The notes under the pieces were generated by a model that ran no database searches, had not been told where the DNA came from, and saw only the letters and a list, made by a program, of their open reading frames with translations. The translations under genes were made by a program, and so were the position numbers. From positions 1-32,193 of the forward strand of contig CAMEFI010000036.1 of NCBI GenBank assembly GCA_945915475.1: a stretch of DNA of 32,193 bases. Reading direction: 5' to 3'. Origin of the DNA: an uncultured Clostridium sp. GTDB taxonomy: Bacteria > Bacillota > Clostridia > Lachnospirales > Lachnospiraceae. Positions 1-7,081 of the stretch are shown here, piece by piece. How positions within the stretch are numbered: the first letter of the stretch is position 1; every line of letters begins with the position of its first letter.

Positions 1-1122
1 CACCTTATCCTGAATCAGAGCATGGGTTCCTATCAGAATATCGATCTCTCCTGCGGCTAATGCATCATATATTCTTCGTTTTTCAGAAGCTTTTGTGGAA
101 CCACAAAGAAGCTCTATCCGCGCCCCAAATGGTTCTAAATCCTTCTTTACACTCTCAAAATGCTGCATGGCAAGTACTTCTGTGGGAGCCATAAAAGCCG
201 CCTGATATCCATTTTTAACCACTGCTAATAAAGCAATCTCCGCTACCGCCGTCTTACCGGAACCTACATCTCCCTGGATTAGCCGGTTCATCACAGTGCC
301 GCCGGATAAATCTTCTTTAATGGATTCTACCGCTTCCTGTTGTCCCTTTGTAAGGGAAAATGGCAATGCCTGAATAAATGCATCTGCTGCCGTAAAATCA
401 TGTATCACAAAATGATTCTCTGCTTTTATGGTATGTTCCCTCATCTGCCGCATTTGTACTAAGAACCAGAAGAACTCATCAAAGATAAGTCGGTTTCTAC
501 ATGCAGCAAGTTGTTCTTCATTTTCCGGAAAATGCGTTCCTTTGATTGCATCTGCCAAAGGCATCAAATGATATCGTGCTAAAACAATTTCCGGCAATCT
601 ATCCTTTACTTGTTCCATTCCTTCCATTGCTGCTTTAACTAACTTAGTGACTGTCTTGTTACTAAGACCTTCCGTTAATGGATACACCGGTTGCATAGAG
701 GAAATCAGATTCTCATACTGCTGTTCCGTGTAATACTCCGGATGTTCCATAACAAGCTGATGGTTGCGGACAGAAAGATTCCCTACAAACACAAAACTCT
801 GCCCTATGTGAAAAACCTGTTTCAGAAAAGCAGAATTGTACCACAGTAATTTGACCGTTCCACTCATATCTTTCGCCATACAGGTAACTAACTTAAGCGT
901 CCTAACTTTCTTAATATCCACATAGGACTGGATACTTGCACGTATTGCAACCCGTGTTCCTGGTTCAGCCTCCCGAATCAACTTAGGCTTTTCATACCTT
1001 AAATACGTCCTTGGATAAAAACAGAGCAAATCCTCTATTGTATAAATATTTAATTTGGCAAACAGTGTTGCCGTCTTCGGTCCCACACCCTTCAGTGTAC
1101 CAATTGGATCTGAAATGTTCAT
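1..1122 (-). CDS. recG: ATP-dependent DNA helicase RecG, 5' portion (cut by window start)
   Basis: RecG remodels stalled replication forks and branch-migrates Holliday junctions. The first 374 residues are visible, a little over half of the usual length of about 680; the rest lies beyond base 1. I read the N-terminal wedge/OB region (about residues 1-250) with the helix-hairpin-helix-like start ISDPIGTLKGVGPKTA, then the helicase core: Walker A GDVGSGKT at 284-291, motif Ia MAPTEVLAMQHFE from 311, and the segment GSTKASEKR plus GTHALIQDKV at the cut end. The DEEH-type Walker B is not in the window. The ATG at 1122 follows the SD-like AGGTGG four bases upstream. It lies downstream of fakA in the order known from Bacillus (yloU, yloV, recG), but a terminator-like hairpin separates the two genes. 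Confidence 0.96.
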   Translation of the reverse strand, partial: MNISDPIGTLKGVGPKTATLFAKLNIYTIEDLLCFYPRTYLRYEKPKLIREAEPGTRVAIRASIQSYVDIKKVRTLKLVTCMAKDMSGTVKLLWYNSAFLKQVFHIGQSFVFVGNLSVRNHQLVMEHPEYYTEQQYENLISSMQPVYPLTEGLSNKTVTKLVKAAMEGMEQVKDRLPEIVLARYHLMPLADAIKGTHFPENEEQLAACRNRLIFDEFFWFLVQMRQMREHTIKAENHFVIHDFTAADAFIQALPFSLTKGQQEAVESIKEDLSGGTVMNRLIQGDVGSGKTAVAEIALLAVVKNGYQAAFMAPTEVLAMQHFESVKKDLEPFGARIELLCGSTKASEKRRIYDALAAGEIDILIGTHALIQDKV

Positions 1123-1145
1123 ACTTCCACCTATTCACTTGATAA

Positions 1146-1190
1146 CAAAAGAAAACTGCCACGCCAACTTCTTCCATTAAGCGTGACAGT
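1146..1190 (-). terminator. Intrinsic terminator or attenuator between fakA and recG
   Basis: On the - strand, ACTGTCACGC and GCGTGGCAGT form a 10-bp stem (one G-U pair) around a loop of about 16 bases, followed directly by TTTTCTTTTG. It starts about 17 bases after the fakA stop and ends just before the recG SD. It would end the fakA message or reduce read-through into recG. Confidence 0.75.
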
Positions 1191-1206
1191 CCATTCTGTT
1201 ATGATT

Positions 1207-2955
1207 CTACTCCACCGATAATACGTAATAATAGATTGGCTGACCACCATAATTAAATTCTACATCACAATCTTCATATGTCTCTTCCACATATTCTAAG
1301 AATTGTTTTGCTTCTTCTTCATCAACGTCAGCACCATAATAAATACTGATTAACTCAGAATCTTCATCCACCATATTCGCTAACAATTCTTTTGTCGCCG
1401 TTAATACATCTGTTGCAACCGCCTGGATTCCATCATCATCAATTCCCATGATATCACCAGACTGAATTGTCTTGCCATCTATACTCGTATCACGTACGGC
1501 ATACGTAACTTGTCCGGTCTTAACATGATTCATATCTGTTGTCATTGCCTCTAAATTCGTCTGTGCATCTGCATTTGCATCAAAAGCAATCAACGCTGCA
1601 ACACCTTGTGGCGCCGTCTTAGAAGGAACAACAACGATCTTCTTATCTTCCGTCAAAGACTGTGCCTGGTTTGCAGCAAGGATAATATTCTTATTATTCG
1701 GGAAAATATAGATTGTATCTGCATTCACCTGGTCAATTGCATTCAACATATCCTCGGTACTTGGATTCATTGTCTGACCACCCTCAATCAGATAATCCAC
1801 TCCCAAATCCTTAAATATGTTATTCATTCCCTCACCAACAGAAACAGAAATGAATCCGTATTCTTTGCGTTGCTCTGCCTTAACCGGTTCTGCTTTTGCT
1901 GCTTTCGTTGCCGCACGTTCCTGTGCCTGCAAAGCAGCAACTTTCTCTGCCTCCATAATGACTTTTTCTCTGTGCTCTTCCCGCATATTATCAACCTTCA
2001 TACTTGTAAGGGATCCATAGGTAAGACCACGTTCAAAGGCAAGTCCCGGATGATTCGTATGCACATGCACCTTAACAATCTCATCATCTGAAACAACAAC
2101 CAAAGAATCTCCAATGGACTCTAAGTAGGACTTAAACTCTTCTTCAATCTGCTTATTGTACTCTTTTTCTATCATGATAATAAACTCTGTACAATAACCA
2201 TACTTAATATGGGAGGTGTCAATATCCTTACGATCAATACCAGCCGCATTTGTCGTTCTGAGTCCTGATGCATCCGGTGCCGGCTTGCTCTGTACCTCAC
2301 CCACGCCAAATCCATTGGAGAAATCATAAGAAACTTTTCCTGTTAAAGCATCAAATGCACCTTCAAGAATTGTCATAAGACCTTCTCCACCGGAATCCAC
2401 TACACCAGCTTCTTTCAAGACCGGCAACATTTCCGGTGTCTGGTTAAGTACTTCCCTACCATATGTCAACACATCCGAAGCAAACTCCAACAGGCTTTTC
2501 CTGGTTGTACTAAGTTCAGATGCTTTATCTGCTAATCCCTTGGCTACTGTAAGAATGGTACCCTCTTTCGGCTTCATAACCGCTTTATATGCTGTTGCAA
2601 CTGCACGGTTAAATGCATTCGCAATATCTTCCATTGTTACGTCTTTTTTATTCTCTAATTCTTTACAGAAACCACGAATCAACTGAGATAATATAACTCC
2701 TGAGTTACCGCGTGCTCCCCGAAGAGATCCTGTTGACATTGCCTTTGTTACATTTGCAAAGGTAGGATCTGTAATCATTGCGACTTCTTTTGCTGCTGAT
2801 GTAATTGTCAGTGTCATATTCGTACCCGTATCTCCATCCGGTACCGGGAACACATTCAACTCGTTGATATATTCTTTCTTTTCTTCAATTCTCTTGGCAC
2901 CTGCTAAAAAAGCATATTGAAGGCTCTTAGCATCCACATTCACTTTCTGACTCAT
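1207..2955 (-). CDS. fakA: Fatty acid kinase catalytic subunit FakA (DAK2/DhaL and DegV-like domains, YloV family)
   Basis: FakA phosphorylates fatty acids held by FakB (DegV-type) proteins to give acyl-phosphates for phospholipid synthesis. The 582-aa product opens with a DhaL (DAK2) domain in about the first 200 residues. It carries the nucleotide/Mg signature DGDTGTNM at residues 40-47 and the Gly-rich stretch GSLRGARGNSGVILSQ near 76. A middle domain and an Ala/Lys/Glu-rich linker near 345-365 follow, then a C-terminal DegV-like half (EYGFISVSVGEGM onward). Length is close to Bacillus YloV (about 550). The ATG follows TAGGAGG six bases upstream. It sits 8 bases after yloU, a widely conserved pair. 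No FakB gene is present in the window. Confidence 0.92.
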   Translation of the reverse strand: MSQKVNVDAKSLQYAFLAGAKRIEEKKEYINELNVFPVPDGDTGTNMTLTITSAAKEVAMITDPTFANVTKAMSTGSLRGARGNSGVILSQLIRGFCKELENKKDVTMEDIANAFNRAVATAYKAVMKPKEGTILTVAKGLADKASELSTTRKSLLEFASDVLTYGREVLNQTPEMLPVLKEAGVVDSGGEGLMTILEGAFDALTGKVSYDFSNGFGVGEVQSKPAPDASGLRTTNAAGIDRKDIDTSHIKYGYCTEFIIMIEKEYNKQIEEEFKSYLESIGDSLVVVSDDEIVKVHVHTNHPGLAFERGLTYGSLTSMKVDNMREEHREKVIMEAEKVAALQAQERAATKAAKAEPVKAEQRKEYGFISVSVGEGMNNIFKDLGVDYLIEGGQTMNPSTEDMLNAIDQVNADTIYIFPNNKNIILAANQAQSLTEDKKIVVVPSKTAPQGVAALIAFDANADAQTNLEAMTTDMNHVKTGQVTYAVRDTSIDGKTIQSGDIMGIDDDGIQAVATDVLTATKELLANMVDEDSELISIYYGADVDEEEAKQFLEYVEETYEDCDVEFNYGGQPIYYYVLSVE

Positions 2956-2963
2956 AGTTCCTC

Positions 2964-3323
2964 CTAATCAATTACCCGTACACCTTCGACAAACACATTA
3001 ATGTTCTCCACCTGCATGCCGGTAAATTCTTCTACTTTATATCGTACTGTTGACATCAAATTCTCTGCAACAGTTGAAATGCTGACACCATAAGCGACGA
3101 TAATATGAAAATCAATTGCGATTGCATTGTTCTCACCCACAGTAACATTCACTCCCTTAGAGACACTGTCCCCACGAAGCAACTTAACGAATCCATCCTT
3201 CATATTCACAGTTGCCATTCCCACAATTCCAAAACACTCAATTGCAGAAAGTCCAGCATACTGGGCAATGACTTCGCTCTCAATTACAACTTCGCCGTTA
3301 CCTGTTTCCAATTCTATCTTCAT
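2964..3323 (-). CDS. yloU: Asp23/Gls24 family envelope stress protein (YloU)
   Basis: This 119-aa protein has the whole-length Asp23 (DUF322) pattern: an N-terminal strand segment (GNGEVVIESEVIAQYAG), a central VNVTVGENNAIAIDFHIIVAYG strand pair, and the C-terminal VEEFTGMQVENINVFVEGV. Family members are cytosolic proteins linked to cell-envelope homeostasis; the biochemical role is unsettled. It is the first gene of the yloU-fakA unit and ends 8 bases before fakA. The start is supported by GGAGGG eight bases upstream, and a good promoter lies just before it (3374-3402). No transmembrane segment is present, so membrane association would need an AmaP-type anchor, which is not in the window. 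Confidence 0.9.
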   Translation of the reverse strand: MKIELETGNGEVVIESEVIAQYAGLSAIECFGIVGMATVNMKDGFVKLLRGDSVSKGVNVTVGENNAIAIDFHIIVAYGVSISTVAENLMSTVRYKVEEFTGMQVENINVFVEGVRVID

Positions 3324-3361
3324 ACATATCCCTCCATGCTTTCTTTGCTAATAAATATTGT

Positions 3362-3383
3362 ATGGTAAATATTATCATACCAT
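3362..3383. repeat. Inverted repeat overlapping the yloU -10
   Basis: ATGGTA, 10 AT-rich bases, then TACCAT: a perfect 6-bp dyad spanning the yloU -10 hexamer. Its position suits a repressor site, but the short arms make chance possible. Confidence 0.35.
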
Positions 3384-3402
3384 TCCTCACATATTGGTGC
3401 AA
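3374..3402 (-). promoter_or_regulatory. Promoter of yloU-fakA
   Basis: On the - strand TTGCAC, a 17-base spacer and TATGAT fit sigma-A. The -10 lies inside the inverted repeat ATGGTA-N10-TACCAT (3362-3383), a possible operator. Confidence 0.65.
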
Positions 3403-3452
3403 GTCCAAAAAATCAGGTTTTCGCAAAAATCAAATATTTTTTAAATTAATGC

Positions 3453-3481
3453 TTGCATTCTCTCATCACTTCTGTTAAAAT
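3453..3481 (+). promoter_or_regulatory. Promoter of rpmB
   Basis: TTGCAT (3453-3458), 17 bases, TAAAAT (3476-3481). Predicted start about 3488, giving a leader of about 40 bases before the SD. A second match, TTGACG-17-TTAATA at 3481-3509, would begin transcription inside the SD and is less likely. Confidence 0.65.
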
Positions 3482-3529
3482 TGACGTGTTGCAAACCGGT
3501 AGGTTAATATATTCAAGGAGGTGCAAGTC

Positions 3530-3715
3530 ATGGCAAAGTGTTCAGTATGTGATAAAGGTGCTCATTTTGGAATTCAGGTGAGCCATTCTCATAGAAGAGC
3601 TAACAAGATGTGGAAGTCTAACATTAAGAAGGTGAAAGCAAATATTAATGGTACACCAAAGAGAGTTTATGTTTGTACTTCATGCTTACGTTCAGGTAAG
3701 ATTGAGAGAGCTTAA
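3530..3715 (+). CDS. rpmB: 50S ribosomal protein L28
   Basis: L28 is a small protein of the large ribosomal subunit. The 61-aa product MAKCSVCDKG... has the L28 core (GIQVSHSHRRANKMWKSNIKKV) and two CxxC pairs, C4/C7 and C49/C52, so this is the zinc-binding form. A GTG at 3521 in the same frame lies inside the SD AAGGAGG and is rejected; the ATG at 3530 has ideal spacing. It is divergent from yloU-fakA, as in many Firmicutes, and is closed by a strong terminator directly downstream. Nothing unusual is seen in the gene. Confidence 0.98.
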   Translation: MAKCSVCDKGAHFGIQVSHSHRRANKMWKSNIKKVKANINGTPKRVYVCTSCLRSGKIERA

Positions 3716-3730
3716 TCGTAAAGTAGAGAT

Positions 3731-3767
3731 AAAAGGAGAGCCAATCGGTTCTCTTTTTTTCTTTTTT
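3731..3767. terminator. Bidirectional intrinsic terminator between rpmB and the 45-aa peptide gene
   Basis: GAGAGCC-AATC-GGTTCTC forms a 7-bp stem (one G-U pair), with AAAAG on the left and CTTTTTTTCTTTTTT on the right. In the + direction it ends rpmB; read on the - strand the same stem is followed by CTTTTATC and can end the gerW-side operon. Confidence 0.85.
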
Positions 3768-3770
3768 AAT

Positions 3771-3908
3771 CTAGCATCTGCAAAACAAAATATATGCGAC
3801 GATTAACGCAACTACCACTGTAAAAAAATTCCAGAATCCTGTTAACACAAAATCCACTATCATTCCAACAGCAAACCAAAAAAAAGCAAAACCCCATACC
3901 CGTCTCAT
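3771..3908 (-). CDS. 45-residue hydrophobic membrane peptide, function unknown
   Basis: The frame starting ATG at 3908 encodes 45 residues: Met-Arg-Arg-Val-Trp at the N-terminus, two hydrophobic stretches (about 4-24 and 27-42) separated by a short turn with Gly, Phe and Trp, and the ending LFCRC. SD GAGGTGAG lies about 8 bases upstream. Two N-terminal arginines suggest an N-in hairpin topology. I recall similar MRRVWGF... peptides in other Lachnospiraceae, which supports a real gene, but I cannot confirm this here. It is the last gene of the gerW-side operon, 72 bases after gerW, and ends at the bidirectional terminator. An overlapping longer frame (3766-3972) has no such signature and is rejected. 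Confidence 0.7.
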   Translation of the reverse strand: MRRVWGFAFFWFAVGMIVDFVLTGFWNFFTVVVALIVAYILFCRC

Positions 3909-3980
3909 AGCATTTCTCACCTCTGCCTACTATAAAACAGTATATTCCGGTTTTGCTTCTTTTGTGACACATTTTGTATA

Positions 3981-4373
3981 TTATTTTTCTTCCAAAATAT
4001 CAGCAACTGCGTTATCTACTTCCGGTGATTCTTCATCCGGCTCATTTTTCTTCTGAAAACGTTCTACCAGATCCGGAACCATATCCAATATCTTGGTAAC
4101 CGTATCCTGATTCTTTACATTCACCAGTCGAATCTGATTATTCTTAATGACCAGCACTGCACTTGCCGTCATCTTACCTCCCAATCCACCTGCCCCATTA
4201 TTTTTCTGACCATCAGCAAAGGCTCCAGCCGCAACGCCAAAACTTACATCAACTAAAGGTAAAATGATGGTATCTCCTATTGTTGTAGGGTCTCCTACAA
4301 CTGTTTTGGTGGTTAAAAACTTATCCATTCCCTGAAATAAAGAACCCACTGTTGTGTTAAAATCATTTGCCAT
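3981..4373 (-). CDS. gerW: Sporulation protein GerW (YtfJ family)
   Basis: In Bacillus, GerW is a spore protein needed for normal germination; its biochemistry is unknown. The 130-aa product carries the Spore_YtfJ domain over about residues 8-115: the start TTVGSLFQGMDKFL, the strand TTIGDTIILPLVDVSFGVAAG, and the Gly-rich loop NNGAGGLGGKMTASAVLVI at 58-76. An acidic tail follows. SD AGGAGGG lies upstream of the ATG. It directly follows the DUF2953 gene (13-base gap), the same pairing as ytfI-ytfJ of Bacillus. Its presence suggests the organism can form spores, although GerW homologues also occur outside endospore formers. Confidence 0.93.
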   Translation of the reverse strand: MANDFNTTVGSLFQGMDKFLTTKTVVGDPTTIGDTIILPLVDVSFGVAAGAFADGQKNNGAGGLGGKMTASAVLVIKNNQIRLVNVKNQDTVTKILDMVPDLVERFQKKNEPDEESPEVDNAVADILEEK

Positions 4374-4386
4374 AAATATTGCCCTC

Positions 4387-5286
4387 CTATGCTTCCATAA
4401 TAGTTTGTACTTTCTTTGTTACTTTTATAAGATTTTTGTTAAATAATATTTTTATTCCCAGGATCACAACTGCTCCTAAGAAGATTCTTCCTTTTCCTTT
4501 CAATGCGCCATCCAAACAGGCTTTTTCAAAATCAGGACAAATCGTAAGATAATTCTGATATAAGGGAAGGATAAGTGCCAGTCCACCTAAGATTTCACCC
4601 GTTGTTGCAGGATCATCCATTCCAAAATGTATATTTCCCTCCAGATCATATGGCTTAATAATCTGAAGCAGTTTACCAATATATCGTTTTAAGTCTGTTT
4701 TCGCAATCTCAAATCTCTTAGAATGATACACCTTAAGCAACGCATCTTTTTTCTCTCCTATCTTTTTGCATTGCTTAAGAAACGCATGTACACTTCTTTT
4801 TAGGCTACGAAGCCGTCTTTGTATGCGTTCTGTAAGCGACATCTTTTTTGTTGAGCCGTGTTCCTGCATTTTCTCCGGATTTGTGAAAATAGTGTCATCT
4901 AACGTGACATCTGTTTTATCATTCTTCTCCTGTATAATTGTTTCATCCTCTCTGGCATCTTCTGCTATGCTACCATCAGACTCTGTTACCCCGTCATCTG
5001 CAAAGAATTTTCTTCCAATCCAGGATATCTTCTTATCTGTATTCGTTTTGATAACGCCTCCAAACAATCGAACAACGTATTGCATGGTCTCATTTCGATA
5101 GATAATCTTTGCAGAAAAGCCAAGGGGAATAAAGCCAACCTTCACCATCCCATCTATCTTCTCATAATATGTTCCATCAAACTGATAACAGATCGGGACA
5201 CATAAAAGAATTACAATAATAAAAATAATAATCAGTAAAATAATCAGAAGCACACATCCGATTACTTTCAATATAGATAGTATCAT
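4387..5286 (-). CDS. DUF2953 domain membrane protein (YtfI-like)
   Basis: The 299-aa protein begins with one long hydrophobic segment (about residues 8-32) followed by the DUF2953 N-terminal pattern (YYEKIDGMVKVGFIPLGFSAKI). A charged middle stretch rich in Asp/Glu and then Lys/Arg (about 95-185) follows, and then the conserved C-terminal half (KPYDLEGNIHFGMDDPATTGEILGGLAL and the LGAVVILGIKILFNKNLIKV end). The family is commonly next to gerW/ytfJ in spore formers, and function is unknown. Its ATG overlaps the stop of the upstream 108-aa gene (ATGA), implying translational coupling. The SD is GAGGAG. Confidence 0.87.
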   Translation of the reverse strand: MILSILKVIGCVLLIILLIIIFIIVILLCVPICYQFDGTYYEKIDGMVKVGFIPLGFSAKIIYRNETMQYVVRLFGGVIKTNTDKKISWIGRKFFADDGVTESDGSIAEDAREDETIIQEKNDKTDVTLDDTIFTNPEKMQEHGSTKKMSLTERIQRRLRSLKRSVHAFLKQCKKIGEKKDALLKVYHSKRFEIAKTDLKRYIGKLLQIIKPYDLEGNIHFGMDDPATTGEILGGLALILPLYQNYLTICPDFEKACLDGALKGKGRIFLGAVVILGIKILFNKNLIKVTKKVQTIMEA

Positions 5287-5609
5287 GCTTTCTCCTCAAA
5301 ATAATCAGCTACTGAAATTATACCATCTTTCCATCCAACATCTTGAATAATCTCTTCAACCAGGGAAAATGCATCTTCCCTGCTCTTTGCAACTCCCACC
5401 ACAGTTACTTTTTCATTCTTACTGCGGTAAAATGGCTGCAACAACTCGGGATACCAATAGATTTCCAATATTCCCTGCTGTCCAATGGGCAATGTAACAA
5501 GAAACAGATTCAATTTCGGTGACTGTTTACGAATTTTTTTCTGAATGGATATCATTTTTTTATCAGAAATTCCCTTTGAATATATGTGTTCATGAAATAG
5601 GATATCCAT
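5283..5609 (-). CDS. Conserved-looking hypothetical protein, 108 aa
   Basis: I do not recognise a family. The 108-residue product has no signal peptide or membrane segment. It appears to be a small alpha/beta protein: a basic N-terminal helix (KKMISIQKKIRKQSP), two strands (LNLFLVTLPIG and GILEIYWYPELLQPFY), a third strand (VTVVGVAKSREDA) and a helix (FSLVEEIIQDVG). Translation is supported by an SD-like AAGGCGGTGA and a 4-base ATGA overlap with the DUF2953 gene. The tight coupling to DUF2953 and gerW suggests the three proteins are made together, possibly for spore or envelope function; that is inference from context. Confidence 0.75.
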   Translation of the reverse strand: MDILFHEHIYSKGISDKKMISIQKKIRKQSPKLNLFLVTLPIGQQGILEIYWYPELLQPFYRSKNEKVTVVGVAKSREDAFSLVEEIIQDVGWKDGIISVADYFEEKA

Positions 5610-5629
5610 ATTGTCACCGCCTTAATCCA

Positions 5630-7039
5630 TTATTCTTCTTCCATCATCTCTGTAAGAATCTTCGCACATGCCATCAATTCACTCTCATTACCACAATGAT
5701 TCAGACTATATTCAATATATTCCTTAATCTCCTGCTGGGAATTGAACAATACCGGCATATTGGAAAACAACGCCGCCATTACCGCCCGGTTAACTTCCTT
5801 TGGATGTTCTTTAAAATAGGTAGTTAAAAGCTCTACGAGTTCATCTCTTTTTTCCGTAATATAAGCATTATCTGCAGGTTTTGTCTCATTTTCATCATCA
5901 CCAAGCTCTACAAACAAACTATTAGATTGTAGCTTTGAAATCAATGCTAACCGATTAAATATCTTCTCTGACATAATCCACGAAATGGTGTCCTCATGCT
6001 CTGTCAAAACATCCTGTAACATACTGTCAAACTGTAAGATATCCTCACCAATTATCTCCTGCAGACCTTCAATTTCTGCAAATCCTTCATCAACACTTTC
6101 CGGTATTGCACTATCGGATACAAATGCATCATGTAAACCGGAAAGCATGGTAAGACAAACCTTGACACCATTCTCTTCACTGTTCTCATATGGCATAGCC
6201 AGAAGTGCTGCGTAACAGGCATTAATGATCTCCATTGCCAATAAATGATTGCTGACAATCTCCGTCAAATGTTCTGTTGTAAAAGAAAATTGTTCCATAA
6301 TGCCACGATACGTATCTAAGTCCAATGCCTTAAAGTCTGTATTATCCAATAAATTGATCACATTGAAAATTTCAGAATAATCCTTACCATATCCTTCCGG
6401 CAATTCCAATAACGCTGTTGACTTTAACATAGATACAAAATCATCCACAGATGAAGTATCGGATCCCTGATAGATATTCAATGTTTCTGTCAGATATTCA
6501 AAAAAGCGACTCTTGGTCATCCGAACCGGAAGCTGGCTTGTCACAAGCTGAATCTTACTATTGACAACCATTTTATCATTATCCCGGAACAAATACTGGA
6601 ACACCCTAGCTGCCAACTCGCTTTCTTCAACCGGATACGTTTCACCGGTAATTCCGTATTCCACACGGTTCAGAATGTACTCATATATCTGTAAAGCATC
6701 TGTATATGCTGTAAGTACTTTCATCTTTTGTGTCATATCTTCCCGTATTGCATGAATCTGTTTCACAAATTCCTCATAATCCTCTTTTAAATCATCAGAC
6801 AACAATGTTTCAAACAATATGGTATGTATCTGATCCATGATCTTCAGAAGATACGCATCTCCTGCAATGCTGCCACCCTCGTCTTCAACTTCTTTCATCG
6901 TATAATAATTCAATACTAATCGAATCAGGCTATATTCATATGACGCATTCATGTACGCATTGCCATATGCAGGAATATTCATCTCTAAATCTCTGTGTTT
7001 TGCAATATCTTTCATTACTTTTCTATCTGCACTTTTCAT
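5630..7039 (-). CDS. Hypothetical helical protein, 469 aa
   Basis: Not recognised. The 469-residue product is acidic, mostly predicted helical, has no signal peptide, no clear transmembrane segment and only a few Cys. It ends with an acidic tail (LTEMMEEE). Its codon use and SD (GAGGATACGG before ATG) look like its neighbours, and the frame is long and uninterrupted, so the gene is real. It lies between the rhomboid-like gene (42-base gap) and the 108-aa gene (20-base gap) in a same-strand run, which suggests co-transcription. A cytoplasmic partner of one of the membrane proteins is possible, but nothing in the sequence gives a function. Confidence 0.8.
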   Translation of the reverse strand: MKSADRKVMKDIAKHRDLEMNIPAYGNAYMNASYEYSLIRLVLNYYTMKEVEDEGGSIAGDAYLLKIMDQIHTILFETLLSDDLKEDYEEFVKQIHAIREDMTQKMKVLTAYTDALQIYEYILNRVEYGITGETYPVEESELAARVFQYLFRDNDKMVVNSKIQLVTSQLPVRMTKSRFFEYLTETLNIYQGSDTSSVDDFVSMLKSTALLELPEGYGKDYSEIFNVINLLDNTDFKALDLDTYRGIMEQFSFTTEHLTEIVSNHLLAMEIINACYAALLAMPYENSEENGVKVCLTMLSGLHDAFVSDSAIPESVDEGFAEIEGLQEIIGEDILQFDSMLQDVLTEHEDTISWIMSEKIFNRLALISKLQSNSLFVELGDDENETKPADNAYITEKRDELVELLTTYFKEHPKEVNRAVMAALFSNMPVLFNSQQEIKEYIEYSLNHCGNESELMACAKILTEMMEEE

Positions 7040-7081
7040 CTGACCGTATCCTCTTTTTCTTTATTCTTATATTCATATCTG

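Noticed and set aside
992-1177. 61-aa open frame overlapping the recG start
   Set aside because: Out of frame with recG, begins inside the terminator hairpin loop and reads as a shadow of RecG codons.
1606-2091. 161-aa + strand frame inside fakA
   Set aside because: Cys-rich, no SD, fully inside a strongly conserved - strand gene.
3481-3509. TTGACG-17-TTAATA as the rpmB promoter
   Set aside because: Transcription would start within the SD sequence, leaving almost no leader; the match at 3453-3481 is better placed.
3766-3972. 68-aa open frame on the - strand beside gerW
   Set aside because: Cys/Phe-rich random composition, and it overlaps the 45-aa membrane peptide in another frame, which has the better SD, start and hydrophobic pattern.
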